64,000 nt of DNA from JAHFUI01 sp041485905 (GTDB lineage: Bacteria; Acidobacteriota; Vicinamibacteria; Vicinamibacterales; CAVVIG01): NCBI GenBank assembly GCA_041485905.1, contig JBGPKK010000002.1, positions 6,949 to 70,948 of the forward strand, read 5' to 3'. Shown here piece after piece: positions 8,338 through 20,263 of this stretch (position 1 is the stretch's first letter; every line of letters begins with the position of its first letter). The position numbers were made by a program, and so were the translations under genes. The notes beneath the pieces are model-generated. The model was given only the letters and a program-made list of their open reading frames with translations. It was not told where the DNA came from and made no database searches.

Positions 8338-9216
8338 TCTGGACCTGCTCGCGCATCTTCTCGAGCTCAGCCTTCGCTTCGATGATCACCTCTGATACGC
8401 GGAGGCCGTCGGCCTTCGAACCCATCGTATTCACTTCGCGATTCATTTCCTGAAGGAGAAAATCGAGCTTGCGGCCGCACGGGTCGGCGCTGTCGGCGAG
8501 CGCCATCCAATGCGACGTGTGACCACGAAAGCGAGTCACTTCCTCGCTGATGTCCGATCGCGCCGCCATCCGAACGATCTCCTGGGCGACGGCGGTCTCG
8601 TCGGCCTGCAGCTCGGTCCGCAGCTCCCGTACGCGGTCCGCCAGACGCTGCTCCATCGCCGTCCGCCCTTCGTCGGCGGCGGCGGCAATCCGCTCCACGA
8701 GGCCGGAGACCAGCGTGCGGCGCTGGTCGAGGTCCCGCCGCAAATGATCGCCCTCGCGCGTCCGCATCGTGTCGAGATCGGCCAGCGCCTCGCCGACCGC
8801 TGCGCATGCGCGATCGGCCAGCTCCTTCTCGACAGCCTCGTCGGCGTCGCCCTGCCGCTCGCGGATGGTCAGCGCCTGCGGGAGCCGGAGGAGATCGCCT
8901 GGCGTCAGCGGTCCTGCGACCAGTCCGCGCGCTCTCGCCTGATCGAGCGCGGTTGAGAGCGCGTTGCCGAACGCTTCGTTGAACTCGACGTCGACCGCCG
9001 TCCCTTGCCGAAGTTGCAGTGAGATGCCGAGCTCCACGCGGCCGCGCGCTACGCGCTGACCCACCAGCGATCGCACCTCCGGCTCGATAGCCGCCAACGC
9101 CTGAGGGACCCGCACCTGCAAATCCAGGTAGCGGTGATTCAGTGTCCGGATCGTCACGGCAATCGTCCCGCGATCGTCCTCGCGCGAGACCGAGGCAAAA
9201 CCGGTCATCGATTTGA

Positions 9217-9220
<4 letters not shown>
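8327..9220 (-). CDS. yicC: YicC-family endoribonuclease
   Basis: This 297-residue protein begins MIKSMTGFASVS, the near-invariant N-terminus of the YicC family, and ends in the family's C-terminal domain, QEMNREVNTMGSKADG. YicC proteins have been shown to be Mn-dependent endoribonucleases in E. coli and B. subtilis. The middle is a long helical region (residues about 120-230). It is commonly found upstream of gmk, as here, with an 11-base overlap. Its own start overlaps the stop of the ABC transporter gene by four bases. Confidence 0.93.
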
Positions 9221-10970
<1,750 letters not shown>

Positions 10971-10974
<4 letters not shown>

Positions 10975-11970
10975 GAATGCGCTGGGGCTCGGTGACCGTG
11001 CGGGCGCGTCCGGTGCCATTCCCAGGCCGTTCTGACAATCGATTCCAGATCCGGGAACCTCGGCGTCCAGTGCAGCGCGGCCTGAGCCTTCAGCGCCGTC
11101 GCGAACAACGCGGCGGGATCGCCCGGACGCCGGGCGCCGACCGTCCGCGGCACCTTGTGCGCCGTCACGCGCTCAACCATGTCGATGACTTCACGCACCG
11201 AATGCGGCCGGCCGGTGCCCAGGTTGAAGGCGCCGGAGGCTCCCCTTTCGACCAGCCTCTGGAGCGCCCGCACGTGCGCATCGGCGAGATCGGACACGTG
11301 CACGTAGTCGCGCAGGCAGGTGCCGTCGGGCGTCGGGTAGTCCTCGCCAAATACCTCCAACGGTGGGCCGCCCATCGCAGCGGCGATGGCCCGGGGGATC
11401 AGGTGGATTTCCGGCGAATGATCTTCGCCCAGTTCACCGTCGGGGTCCGCGCCGGCCGCGTTGAAGTACCGCAGCGCAATCCATCCGAGGCCATACGCAC
11501 GCTCGAAATGGACGAGCGCGCGCTCGATGGCGAGCTTGGTGTCCCCGTAGGCGCTGATGGGCCTCTGCGGATGCGTTTCCGCGATCGGCGTCTCGATTGG
11601 ATCGCCGTAGATCGCGCAGGTTGACGAGAACACAAAGTGGCGCCGCTGCTCCGCCACCATCGCCTCGAGGACGCTCATGGCGCCGCCAACGTTGTTGCGG
11701 TAGTAGCGGGCCGGATCGCGGACCGATTCTCCCACGTCGAGAAACGCCGCGAAGTGCATGACCGCGGAGATGTCGTGCTGCTGCAGCGCCCTGCGCACGG
11801 CGGCCATGTCGGTGATATCGCCTTCGACCAACTCCCCGTACCGAACCGCTTCGCGGTGACCCGCCACCAGATTGTCGAAGACGACGACCCTGTGACCGGC
11901 CCGATGGAGCGCCTTGGCGGCGTGGCTGCCGATGTACCCGGCGCCGCCGGTGACGAGGACGCCCCCCGGC

Positions 11971-11981
<11 letters not shown>
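10971..11981 (-). CDS. galE: UDP-glucose 4-epimerase
   Basis: GalE (336 residues) interconverts UDP-glucose and UDP-galactose. The NAD-binding GGAGYIGSH lies at residues 12-20. The catalytic pair is in YGDTK (YxxxK) and the upstream SSTCAIYGDP serine/threonine region is intact. The substrate loop (FGEDYPTPDGTCLRDYVHV) is the typical GalE signature that separates it from other epimerases. It overlaps ugd by 11 bases upstream and the ABC exporter by four bases downstream, so the three form a compact operon supplying sugar nucleotides to the neighbouring polysaccharide genes. Confidence 0.95.
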
Positions 11982-13272
<1,291 letters not shown>

Positions 13273-13309
13273 TTCACAATAAGATACTGAGTCGGAAAGA
13301 CTTAAACAA

Positions 13310-14470
13310 GTGCGCGTCCTGTTGGATTATCGGCCGGCGCTCCGCGAACGCACCGGCGTCGGCGAGTATGCCTATCAACTCGCCAGAGCATTGCTGGCCG
13401 CATTCCCGCCGGGAACATCCGCCCGGCCGCTCGATCTGACGCTGTTCTCGAGCTCGTGGAAGGACCGGATCGATCCCGATCGTGATCTGGACGGGGCGCG
13501 TGTCGTTGATCGCCGCGTGCCGGTCGGCGCGCTGAATCTGGCGTGGCACAGGCTCGAGTGGCCCTCTGCGGAGATGCTCGCCAGGGGCCAATTCGACGTG
13601 GTGCACTCGCCGCATCCGCTGCTGATGCCGTCACGAACGGCCGCGCGCGTCGTGACGATTCACGATCTGTACTTCCTCACGCATCCGGACCGCACGCGGG
13701 CGGAAATTCGGCGCGACTATCCAAGCCTCGCACGCGATCATGCGCGCCGCGCGGACCAGATCATCGTTCCCTCGCGGTTCACGGCACTGGAAGTCGAGCG
13801 ACGCCTGGACGTTCCCCCCGACCGGATTGCCGTGTGCCCGCATGGCAGGCCGGACTGGACGCCGCGTGCGGCAGCGCCATCAGGCGCTGGATACATACTC
13901 TTCCTCGGCACGCTCGAACCGCGCAAGAACGTCGGGGGACTTCTGGACGCGTACGAGCGGTTATTGGATCTCTGTGGTCCGTCCAAAGCAGGAGGCCACA
14001 TGCGAGTGCCGGAGCTCGTTCTTGCGGGAAAGGCCGGCGGAGATGCGCGGCCCTGGCTGGACCGCATCGCCCGGCCGCCGCTTCACGGCCTCGTGCGCCA
14101 CGTCGGCTATGTGGACCCGGCTGGCCGCCGAGCGCTGTTCGAAGGCGCACGCATGCTCATTCAGCCGTCGTTCGAGGAAGGTTTCGGATTCCCGGTGCTC
14201 GAAGCGATGACCGTCGGCGTGCCGGTCGTTGCCGCCAGCCGCGGCGCCCTTCCTGAAGTTCTCGGCGACGCGGGCCTGTTGGTCGACCCCGAGGATCCGG
14301 ATGGGATGGCGTCCGCGATGGCGCGGTTGATCGGGGACGACGGGCTGGCCGCGGCGAGCGCATCCAAGGGCGTGCTGCGCTCGCGTGAATTCGATTGGCA
14401 CCACACCGCGCACCGGGTGTACGAGGCGTACGCGCTGGCGATCGAACACCGGACATGCGAATCGGCATAG
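13310..14470 (+). CDS. Glycosyltransferase family 4 protein (1 of 5 glycosyltransferases)
   Basis: This 386-residue enzyme has the two-domain GT-B layout. The N-terminal half opens with RVLLDYRP and RTGVGEYAY, like other family-4 mannosyl or glucosyl transferases. The C-terminal half holds FLGTLEPRKNVGGLL and the donor-binding EEGFGFPVLEAM (E-x7-E). The start is GTG at 13310. Donor and acceptor sugars cannot be read from sequence. It heads a rightward run of polysaccharide genes and overlaps the next one by 16 bases. Confidence 0.88.
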   Translation: MRVLLDYRPALRERTGVGEYAYQLARALLAAFPPGTSARPLDLTLFSSSWKDRIDPDRDLDGARVVDRRVPVGALNLAWHRLEWPSAEMLARGQFDVVHSPHPLLMPSRTAARVVTIHDLYFLTHPDRTRAEIRRDYPSLARDHARRADQIIVPSRFTALEVERRLDVPPDRIAVCPHGRPDWTPRAAAPSGAGYILFLGTLEPRKNVGGLLDAYERLLDLCGPSKAGGHMRVPELVLAGKAGGDARPWLDRIARPPLHGLVRHVGYVDPAGRRALFEGARMLIQPSFEEGFGFPVLEAMTVGVPVVAASRGALPEVLGDAGLLVDPEDPDGMASAMARLIGDDGLAAASASKGVLRSREFDWHHTAHRVYEAYALAIEHRTCESA

Positions 14471-15570
14471 ATGCGCGGGAGCTCTGCGGTCGCGCGACCG
14501 GCGCCGGCCGGTACCTCGGTGGACTTCTGCACGAGTGGGCGTCGGACGAAACGACCCGCCGCCACGAGTTCGTTCTCTACTCGCCTGAACCGATCAACCC
14601 CGAGCTCGATTCGCGCCGGTTCCAGACGCGCCTCGTCACGGGGAAGGCCGGCACATGGTGGGAGCAGGTCCGTTTGCCGAAAGTGGTATCCCCCGATCAT
14701 CTCGACGTGTTCTTTGCGCCGGCGTACACGGCGCCGCTTCGTCTGCGCGTGCCGATGGTTGTCGCGATCCACGATCTGTCGTTTGTCGCGCATCCAGAAT
14801 GGTTCCGAATGCGTGAAGGCGTTCGCCGCCGGCTGATGACGCGGCAATCCGCGAAGCGGGCCCGCGCCATCGTCACCATTTCCGAGTGTTCCCGCCGCGA
14901 GCTGATCGATTCCTTGAGCATCGCCGCCGACCGTGTGCACGTCATTCCGCCAGGTGTAAGCGCACCCGCGGCCGACCGGCCGGGCGATGCACACGACGCA
15001 CACGGGGACCGCGTGCTGTTTGTCGGCTCGATCTTCAACAGACGCCACGTGCCGGATCTGGTTCGATCGTTCGCCCTGGTCGCGCGCCGGCATCCAGAAG
15101 CGTTTCTCGACCTCGTCGGAGACAACAGAACGTACCCGCACGAAGATCTGCAGCGCACGATTACATCGGAGGGACTCGACGGCCGCGTCCGCTGGCATCG
15201 GTACGTGTCGGACGACGAGCTTCGAGATCTGTACGCACGGGCCCGCGCCTTTGCGTTCCTGTCCGAGTACGAAGGATTGGGACTGACGCCGCTCGAAGCG
15301 CTGGCAGCGGGTGTTCCGCCGCTGCTGCTCGACACGCCGGTGGCGCACGAAACGTGCGGCGACGCCGCGCTCTACGTGGGCATGGGCGATCTGTCCGCGA
15401 CAGCGCGGGCGTTGGAGCAGATTCTGACCCACGAGCCGACTCGCGTGCGTCTGATCGCGGCGGCGCCGGCCGCGCTGGCCAAGTACAGTTGGCCGCGTGC
15501 CGCAAGAGAAACGCTGGAGCTCATTGAGAAGTCAGGTGGGTCCGGTGGGTCAGGCAGGTCTGGTGGGTAG
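14455..15570 (+). CDS. Glycosyltransferase family 4 protein (2 of 5)
   Basis: I start this gene at the ATG at 14455 (MRIGIDARELCGR), which gives 371 residues and a 16-base overlap with the preceding gene. The frame extends further upstream, but that part does not resemble the family. RATGAGRYLGG is the N-terminal acceptor-domain motif, and YEGLGLTPLEALAAG holds the E-x7-E donor site. The last ~12 residues (SGGSGGSGRSGG) are a glycine/serine tail encoded by an adjacent tandem repeat and are unlikely to be part of the enzyme fold. Sugar specificity is unknown. Confidence 0.87.
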   Translation: MRIGIDARELCGRATGAGRYLGGLLHEWASDETTRRHEFVLYSPEPINPELDSRRFQTRLVTGKAGTWWEQVRLPKVVSPDHLDVFFAPAYTAPLRLRVPMVVAIHDLSFVAHPEWFRMREGVRRRLMTRQSAKRARAIVTISECSRRELIDSLSIAADRVHVIPPGVSAPAADRPGDAHDAHGDRVLFVGSIFNRRHVPDLVRSFALVARRHPEAFLDLVGDNRTYPHEDLQRTITSEGLDGRVRWHRYVSDDELRDLYARARAFAFLSEYEGLGLTPLEALAAGVPPLLLDTPVAHETCGDAALYVGMGDLSATARALEQILTHEPTRVRLIAAAPAALAKYSWPRAARETLELIEKSGGSGGSGRSGG

Positions 15571-15611
15571 AGCTGCACCGGTTTGTCCGACCTACCCGGC
15601 CTACCAGACCG
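15531..15611. repeat. Inverted G/T-rich repeat between glycosyltransferase genes
   Basis: The left arm (15531-15570) is made of degenerate GGTGGGTC/GGCAGGTC units and the right arm (about 15586-15611) reads GACCTACCCGGCCTACCAGACC, its near complement. The left arm is translated as the SGGSGGSGRSGG tail of the upstream glycosyltransferase. Confidence 0.7.
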
Positions 15612-15615
15612 GGTG

Positions 15616-16437
15616 ATGCCGACCTTGCCGGACCTCTCGATCATCATCGTTTCGTTCAACGCCCGGGTGGATCTCGAGCGCTGCCTCGCATCGCTGCACC
15701 ACTCGCCGCCCGCGATTTCGCACGAGATCATCGTTGTCGACAACGCGTCGGACGACGGCAGCGCGACGGCGGCGAGAGCGTGGCCGGACCTTCGCATCAT
15801 CGAAACCGGCGCCAATCTCGGGTTCGCACGTGCCACCAACGTCGGCATCCGCGTGAGCACGGGTGCCTATCTATTGCTGCTCAACAGCGACACCATCGTC
15901 CCGTTGGGTGCCATCGATGGCCTGGTTGCCGACCTGCGGAAACACGAGGACGTTGCCGTCGTCGGTCCGCGACTCGTGGATGCGAACCAGCGCGCAGAGG
16001 TTTCGTTCGGCTCGATGATCGGCCCGTTCAACGAGCTTCGGCAAAAGGTGCTCGTTCGAGGACACGAGCGCCGGATCGGAATCGTCTCGTCGCTGGTCGA
16101 AGCGCGCACGCGCCAGCCGCATTTCCCCGACTGGGTCAGCGGCGCGTGTCTGCTGGTGCGGCGGGCGGACGCGGAGGCCGTCGGGCTTCTTGACGAGCGG
16201 TACTTCATGTATGCGGAGGATGTCGATTTCTGCGCCGCTATTCGCGCCCGCGGCCGCCGCATCAGGTTTACGCCCGACGTGACGGTCGTCCACCGCCGCG
16301 GACGCTCCGCCGCGACAGCGCGCCAGACGACCGATACCGCGTACCGGCGAAGCCAGTTGGCGTTTTACGAGAAACACCACCCGCGCTGGGTCCCGTTCCT
16401 GCGTTTGTATTTGCGTCTCCGCGGCATCGCCTCGTAA
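15616..16437 (+). CDS. Glycosyltransferase family 2 protein (3 of 5)
   Basis: This is a GT-A type glycosyltransferase of about 273 residues. SIIIVSFNARVDLERCLAS opens the nucleotide-binding domain, VVDNASDDGS follows, and LLLNSDT supplies the metal-binding region (DxD-like). The later segment WVSGACLLVRR and the MYAEDVDF stretch are typical of rhamnosyl-transferase-like family-2 proteins. I prefer the ATG at 15616; a TTG at 15583 is possible but would translate part of the neighbouring repeat. Sugar specificity is unknown. Confidence 0.87.
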   Translation: MPTLPDLSIIIVSFNARVDLERCLASLHHSPPAISHEIIVVDNASDDGSATAARAWPDLRIIETGANLGFARATNVGIRVSTGAYLLLLNSDTIVPLGAIDGLVADLRKHEDVAVVGPRLVDANQRAEVSFGSMIGPFNELRQKVLVRGHERRIGIVSSLVEARTRQPHFPDWVSGACLLVRRADAEAVGLLDERYFMYAEDVDFCAAIRARGRRIRFTPDVTVVHRRGRSAATARQTTDTAYRRSQLAFYEKHHPRWVPFLRLYLRLRGIAS

Positions 16438-16506
16438 GATCGACTTCCCCCCAGGCGTCCGCCAGCCCGATGTGCACGTTCCAGAGGGCTGCGGGAAGGT
16501 ATTCAC

Positions 16507-17886
16507 ATGGCCGCGACCGACGAGACGACGTTCAGTTGGGTGTGTCCGGCCTGTGGACGCCTCGTACCGCGCAAGCTGCGTGAGTGCCGATGCGGACACG
16601 TGCAGGGTGCCGCGACCACCCAGCTCGGAGAGCGCGGGTCGACGGAGCCGATCGCCGAATCCCACCGTTCGTCTGGAATCGGATTGATCGCAGCCCTGCT
16701 TGTCGTGGCCGTGGGGCTGTTCTGGATGAACACGCGCCGCACGCCCGAACACGCAGCGCCGTCAGCGGTCAGGCCGGAACGCGTTTCCCCACCACCGATT
16801 GCGCCGATTTCGCCGATCGCGGCGCCGAAGATACCACCGCCTCCTGTCGCGGTCGGGCCGTCGCCGCTCCAACCGACGACGAACGGCGTCGCGCCACTGC
16901 AAGCCACCGAGAATCTGTCGATCGAAGAAGTCGTCGGCCGTGCGATGCCGTCGGTTGTGCTCATCGAAACGGCCACCGCACGTGGCAGCGGCTTCTTCGT
17001 GAAGCCGGACACCATCATCACCAACGCGCACGTCGTCGGCGCCGAATCATCGGTGACGATCCATCGCGGCAACGGGGACAGGACGTCGGCGCGCGTCGAG
17101 CGGGTGTCGCAGGAATTCGACCTGGCGGTGCTGAAGACCTCCATCCCATTCGACAACCAGCGCGTGGTTGCGCTCGGATCGGTCTCGGGGCTCCGCGCGG
17201 GTCAGGAGGTCATCGCCATCGGATCGCCGCTCGGCGTGCTCCAGAACAGCGTCACGCGCGGCATCGTGAGCAGCATTCGACAGCTCGGCGCCGTCACCGT
17301 CGTGCAGACCGACGCCGCCATCAATCCGGGCAACAGCGGCGGGCCACTGCTCGATCGCCATGGCGATGTCATCGGCATCACGACGATGGGCGTGAAAGCC
17401 GCTCAAGGGTTGTCGTTTGCGGTCGCCGCCGATCACGCTCGCCAACTGCTCGACGGTCAGCGCTCGGATCCGGCGACCAACGCGACGCCGCTCTCGAGCC
17501 TCAACACCACGCTTCAGGGGACGGCGGCCTCCTCCGGCTCCGAGGATCTCCGTCAGAAGGGAGCGTCCGTCTACGAGGAGACGCTCGCGAAGCTCGCGCG
17601 CCGCGCCGACGGCCTCGACGATTACTGGCGCCGGTTCAAGGCGTCGTGTTACCAAGGAAAAATCGTGGGGACGTTCGAGCACGAGTGGTTCGCGATCTGG
17701 AATCCCCGAGCTATGCCTGGCGCCGTCCCGCAGTGGTGCGCCGAGACGTTCGCCGACGTCAAGCGCAATGCCGAGCAGATCCACGACGAAGTGTTGACGG
17801 CGGAGGAAGCCGCACGACAGGCCGGCGTCTACCCTGGCGCGCGGCGTGACGCGCGCCGCCGGCACCGCCTCGAGGCCCTGGATTGA
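16507..17886 (+). CDS. Membrane-anchored trypsin-like serine protease with N-terminal zinc-ribbon-like motif
   Basis: This 459-residue protein starts with a cysteine cluster (C13, C16, C27, C29 in CPAC and CRCG) resembling a small zinc ribbon. One transmembrane segment (about residues 56-74) and a long Pro-rich linker follow. The S1C/DegP-like protease domain has an intact triad: H175 (TNAHVV), D205 (FDLAVLK) and S277 (NPGNSGGP). There is no PDZ domain. The last ~100 residues are a helical region with two cysteines. The topology suggests a cytosolic ribbon and a periplasmic protease. It sits among glycosyltransferase genes, so a role in envelope quality control is possible but unproven. Confidence 0.82.
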   Translation: MAATDETTFSWVCPACGRLVPRKLRECRCGHVQGAATTQLGERGSTEPIAESHRSSGIGLIAALLVVAVGLFWMNTRRTPEHAAPSAVRPERVSPPPIAPISPIAAPKIPPPPVAVGPSPLQPTTNGVAPLQATENLSIEEVVGRAMPSVVLIETATARGSGFFVKPDTIITNAHVVGAESSVTIHRGNGDRTSARVERVSQEFDLAVLKTSIPFDNQRVVALGSVSGLRAGQEVIAIGSPLGVLQNSVTRGIVSSIRQLGAVTVVQTDAAINPGNSGGPLLDRHGDVIGITTMGVKAAQGLSFAVAADHARQLLDGQRSDPATNATPLSSLNTTLQGTAASSGSEDLRQKGASVYEETLAKLARRADGLDDYWRRFKASCYQGKIVGTFEHEWFAIWNPRAMPGAVPQWCAETFADVKRNAEQIHDEVLTAEEAARQAGVYPGARRDARRRHRLEALD

Positions 17887-17894
17887 TGATGGCA

Positions 17895-17934
17895 GGTCGG
17901 GTAGGTCGGGTAGGTCGGGTAGGTCGGGTAGGTA
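17895..17934. repeat. Four 9-base tandem repeats before a glycosyltransferase gene
   Basis: Four perfect copies of GGTCGGGTA occupy 17895-17930, followed by a partial copy. The reverse complement (TACCCGACC) resembles arms of the repeats at 15586-15611 and 26565-26590. The array ends about 11 bases before the GTG start at 17945, and TATGAT at its end could serve as a -10 box. Confidence 0.75.
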
Positions 17935-17944
17935 TGATGAGCAC

Positions 17945-19081
17945 GTGCGCATCGGCATAGACGCCCGGAAGCTGCGCGATTTCGGCATCGGCACCTACAT
18001 TCGGAATCTGCTCCGGCAGCTCGCGCGGCTGGATCACGACACGGAGTTCGTCCTCCTCTGCCGGCCACAGGATCGGCAGAGCCTGACATCGCTCGGCGAG
18101 AACTTCCGAACGGTCCCCGAAACGGCGCCCAATTATTCGCTCGCCGAGCAAATCCATGTACCGTGGACCCTCAGGCGCGAAGGCGTCACGCTGTTTCACG
18201 CCCCGCATTACGTCCTGCCGCCGCTCGTGCGGTGCCGGTCGGTCGTGACGATCCACGACTGCATTCATCTGATGTTCCCGCAGTACCTACCGAACCGGTT
18301 CGCGCTTGCATATGCGCGAACGTCGATCACGATGGCGGCGAGGCGGGCCAATCGCGTGCTGACCGTCTCCGAGAGCTCGAAACGCGACATCCTGCGCTTC
18401 GTCGACGTGCCAGCCGACAGGATCGACGTCATCTACAACGCGTACGACGAACGGTTCGGCGTGGAGCCGCGCGAAGAGGACGTGGTCCGCGTCAGAGAGC
18501 GCTACCAGCTCCACGACGAGTTCGTGTTGTACGCCGGCAATGTGAAACCGCACAAGAATCTCGCGCGCCTGATCGAGGCCTTCCACCTCGTGCGCAGCCG
18601 CGGCCTCGACCACCTGAAGCTCGTGCTCATCGGCGACGAGATTTCCAGGTACGCCGCGCTCCGCCGGGCCGTGCACCGTTATCAGCTGCACAAGTACGTG
18701 CGGTTTCTCGGCTATCTGCCGGAGGAAACGCTCGCGGTGATGTACAGGCTCGCTGGCGTATTCGTGTTTCCGTCGCTCTACGAGGGATTCGGCCTTCCGC
18801 CCCTGGAAGCGATGGCCAGCGGCACACCGGTCGTGACGTCGAATGTGTCGTCGCTGCCAGAAGTGGCCGGCGACGCCGCGCTGCTCGTGGATCCGTACGA
18901 TCCGAGCGCAATCGCGGACGGGATCTACAAGGTGCTTACCGACGAGACACTCCGCCGCGACCTCCGGCAGAAGGGCCTCGCACGGGCACGGCAGTTCTCC
19001 TGGGAAGATTCGGTACGGCGCGTTCGGGAAATCTACGGTGAAGTCGCGAACGAACCGACACGCGAGAAGTCTCATGTCTGA
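17945..19081 (+). CDS. Glycosyltransferase family 4 protein (4 of 5)
   Basis: Starting at the GTG at 17945, this 378-residue protein begins RIGIDARKLRDFGIGTY, the standard N-terminus of this transferase group. The frame is open upstream, but that part is only translated repeat. The C-terminal half has YAGNVKPHKNLARL and the donor motif YEGFGLPPLEAMASG (E-x7-E). It is closely similar in layout to the first two family-4 proteins of the cluster, so these may be paralogues. Sugar specificity is unknown. Confidence 0.88.
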   Translation: MRIGIDARKLRDFGIGTYIRNLLRQLARLDHDTEFVLLCRPQDRQSLTSLGENFRTVPETAPNYSLAEQIHVPWTLRREGVTLFHAPHYVLPPLVRCRSVVTIHDCIHLMFPQYLPNRFALAYARTSITMAARRANRVLTVSESSKRDILRFVDVPADRIDVIYNAYDERFGVEPREEDVVRVRERYQLHDEFVLYAGNVKPHKNLARLIEAFHLVRSRGLDHLKLVLIGDEISRYAALRRAVHRYQLHKYVRFLGYLPEETLAVMYRLAGVFVFPSLYEGFGLPPLEAMASGTPVVTSNVSSLPEVAGDAALLVDPYDPSAIADGIYKVLTDETLRRDLRQKGLARARQFSWEDSVRRVREIYGEVANEPTREKSHV

Positions 19082-19138
19082 AGTCGCAAGTCTCAAACGT
19101 GTTCAGACTTCAGACCTCACGCTTGAGACTTGTGTCAG
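19076..19138. repeat. Heptamer repeat between two glycosyltransferase genes
   Basis: The gap is filled by units such as AAGTCTC, TTCAGAC (twice in tandem) and TTGAGAC. AAGTCTCAA near the left end pairs with TTGAGACTT near the right end, and CTGAAGTC with GACTTCAG. The element can therefore form a hairpin and occupies almost all of the intergenic space. Confidence 0.7.
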
Positions 19139-20263
19139 ATGCCAAGAGTAGCGATCGTCCACGACTGGCTGACCGGGATGCGCGGCGGCGAAAAGGTGCT
19201 CGAAGCGCTGTGCGAGCGATACCCGCACGCCGAGTTGTTCACCTTGCTCCACGTTCGCGGATCGGTATCGCCGATCATCGAGCGGGCACCCATCCATCGC
19301 TCGCTCCTGCAGCATCTGCCCGGAGTTGCACGCTATTACCGCCGGTGTCTGCCGCTGTTTCCCGCGCTGGTGGAACACTTCGACCTCGAACGCTTCGATC
19401 TGGTCATCAGCAGCAGCCACTGCGTGGTGAAGTCCGTCATCGTCGGCCCCAAGACGATGCACATCTGCTATTGCCACACGCCGATGCGCTACGCCTGGGA
19501 TCAGTTTGACGCGTACTTCGGCCCGGAGCGCGTGGGGTCGGTGGCCAGCCAGCTGGCGCGCCCGGTGATGGCGGCGCTCGCCCGGTGGGATCGCGCGACC
19601 TCGGGACGCGCACACCGCTATGTCACGAACTCACAACATGTTGCGCGGAGGATCCGCCGATATTATAATCGCGAGGCCAGCGTGGTATATCCGCCCGTCG
19701 ATATCGATTTCTTCAAGCCAGACGCGTCGGTTCCAGTCACAGGGGGTTGCCTGATCGTGTCTGCGCTCGTCCCCTACAAGCGGGTCGAGGTCGCTATCGA
19801 CGCGTGCCGCCTTGCCAGTGTGCCCCTCACCATTGTCGGAAACGGTCCGGACCGCCCAAGACTGGAGCGCTTCGCGACCGAGTCGCGGGCGAACGCGACG
19901 TTTCTCGGCCGGCTTCCCGACGAAGAAGTCCGCACTCAGTACCACCGCGCATCGCTCGTGCTGATGCCGGGCGAGGAAGACTTCGGCATCGTTCCGGTCG
20001 AGGCGCAGGCGTGCGGCCGCCCGGTGGTCGCGCTGAACCGGGGCGGCGCGTCCGAGACCATCGTGCCTGATGAGACCGGCGTCCTCGTCGACGAGCCGAC
20101 GCCGCGCGCGTTCGCGGATGCCATTCGATATGCGCTGACCCGCCGGTTCGACTCGGAGCGGATCCGACAGCATGCCGAGCGGTTTGGCCGCCGCCGTTTC
20201 GGAGACGAGATCGAAGCGATCGTGGACGACACGATGCGCGCGGGAGCGAATCGGGCATGGTGA
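19139..20263 (+). CDS. Glycosyltransferase family 4 protein, WbaZ-like (5 of 5)
   Basis: This protein of about 374 residues begins MPRVAIVHDWLTGMRGGEKV, which is typical of a mannosyltransferase-like subgroup of family 4 (often called WbaZ). HICYCHTPMRYAWD is another conserved segment of that subgroup. The donor site is GEEDFGIVPVEAQACG. I chose the ATG at 19139 because the upstream GTG at 19130 lies in the repeat. Its end overlaps the start of the polyprenyl-phosphate sugar transferase by seven bases, so both are likely translated from one message. Confidence 0.87.
   Translation: MPRVAIVHDWLTGMRGGEKVLEALCERYPHAELFTLLHVRGSVSPIIERAPIHRSLLQHLPGVARYYRRCLPLFPALVEHFDLERFDLVISSSHCVVKSVIVGPKTMHICYCHTPMRYAWDQFDAYFGPERVGSVASQLARPVMAALARWDRATSGRAHRYVTNSQHVARRIRRYYNREASVVYPPVDIDFFKPDASVPVTGGCLIVSALVPYKRVEVAIDACRLASVPLTIVGNGPDRPRLERFATESRANATFLGRLPDEEVRTQYHRASLVLMPGEEDFGIVPVEAQACGRPVVALNRGGASETIVPDETGVLVDEPTPRAFADAIRYALTRRFDSERIRQHAERFGRRRFGDEIEAIVDDTMRAGANRAW

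Noticed and set aside
13273..13309. A TTGTTT/TATCTT promoter for ugd with 17-base spacing
   Set aside because: The gap is only 37 bases, and the message would start at the first codon; too weak to list.
17895..17934. Nine-base direct repeats as a possible CRISPR array
   Set aside because: Units are adjacent with no spacers and far too short.
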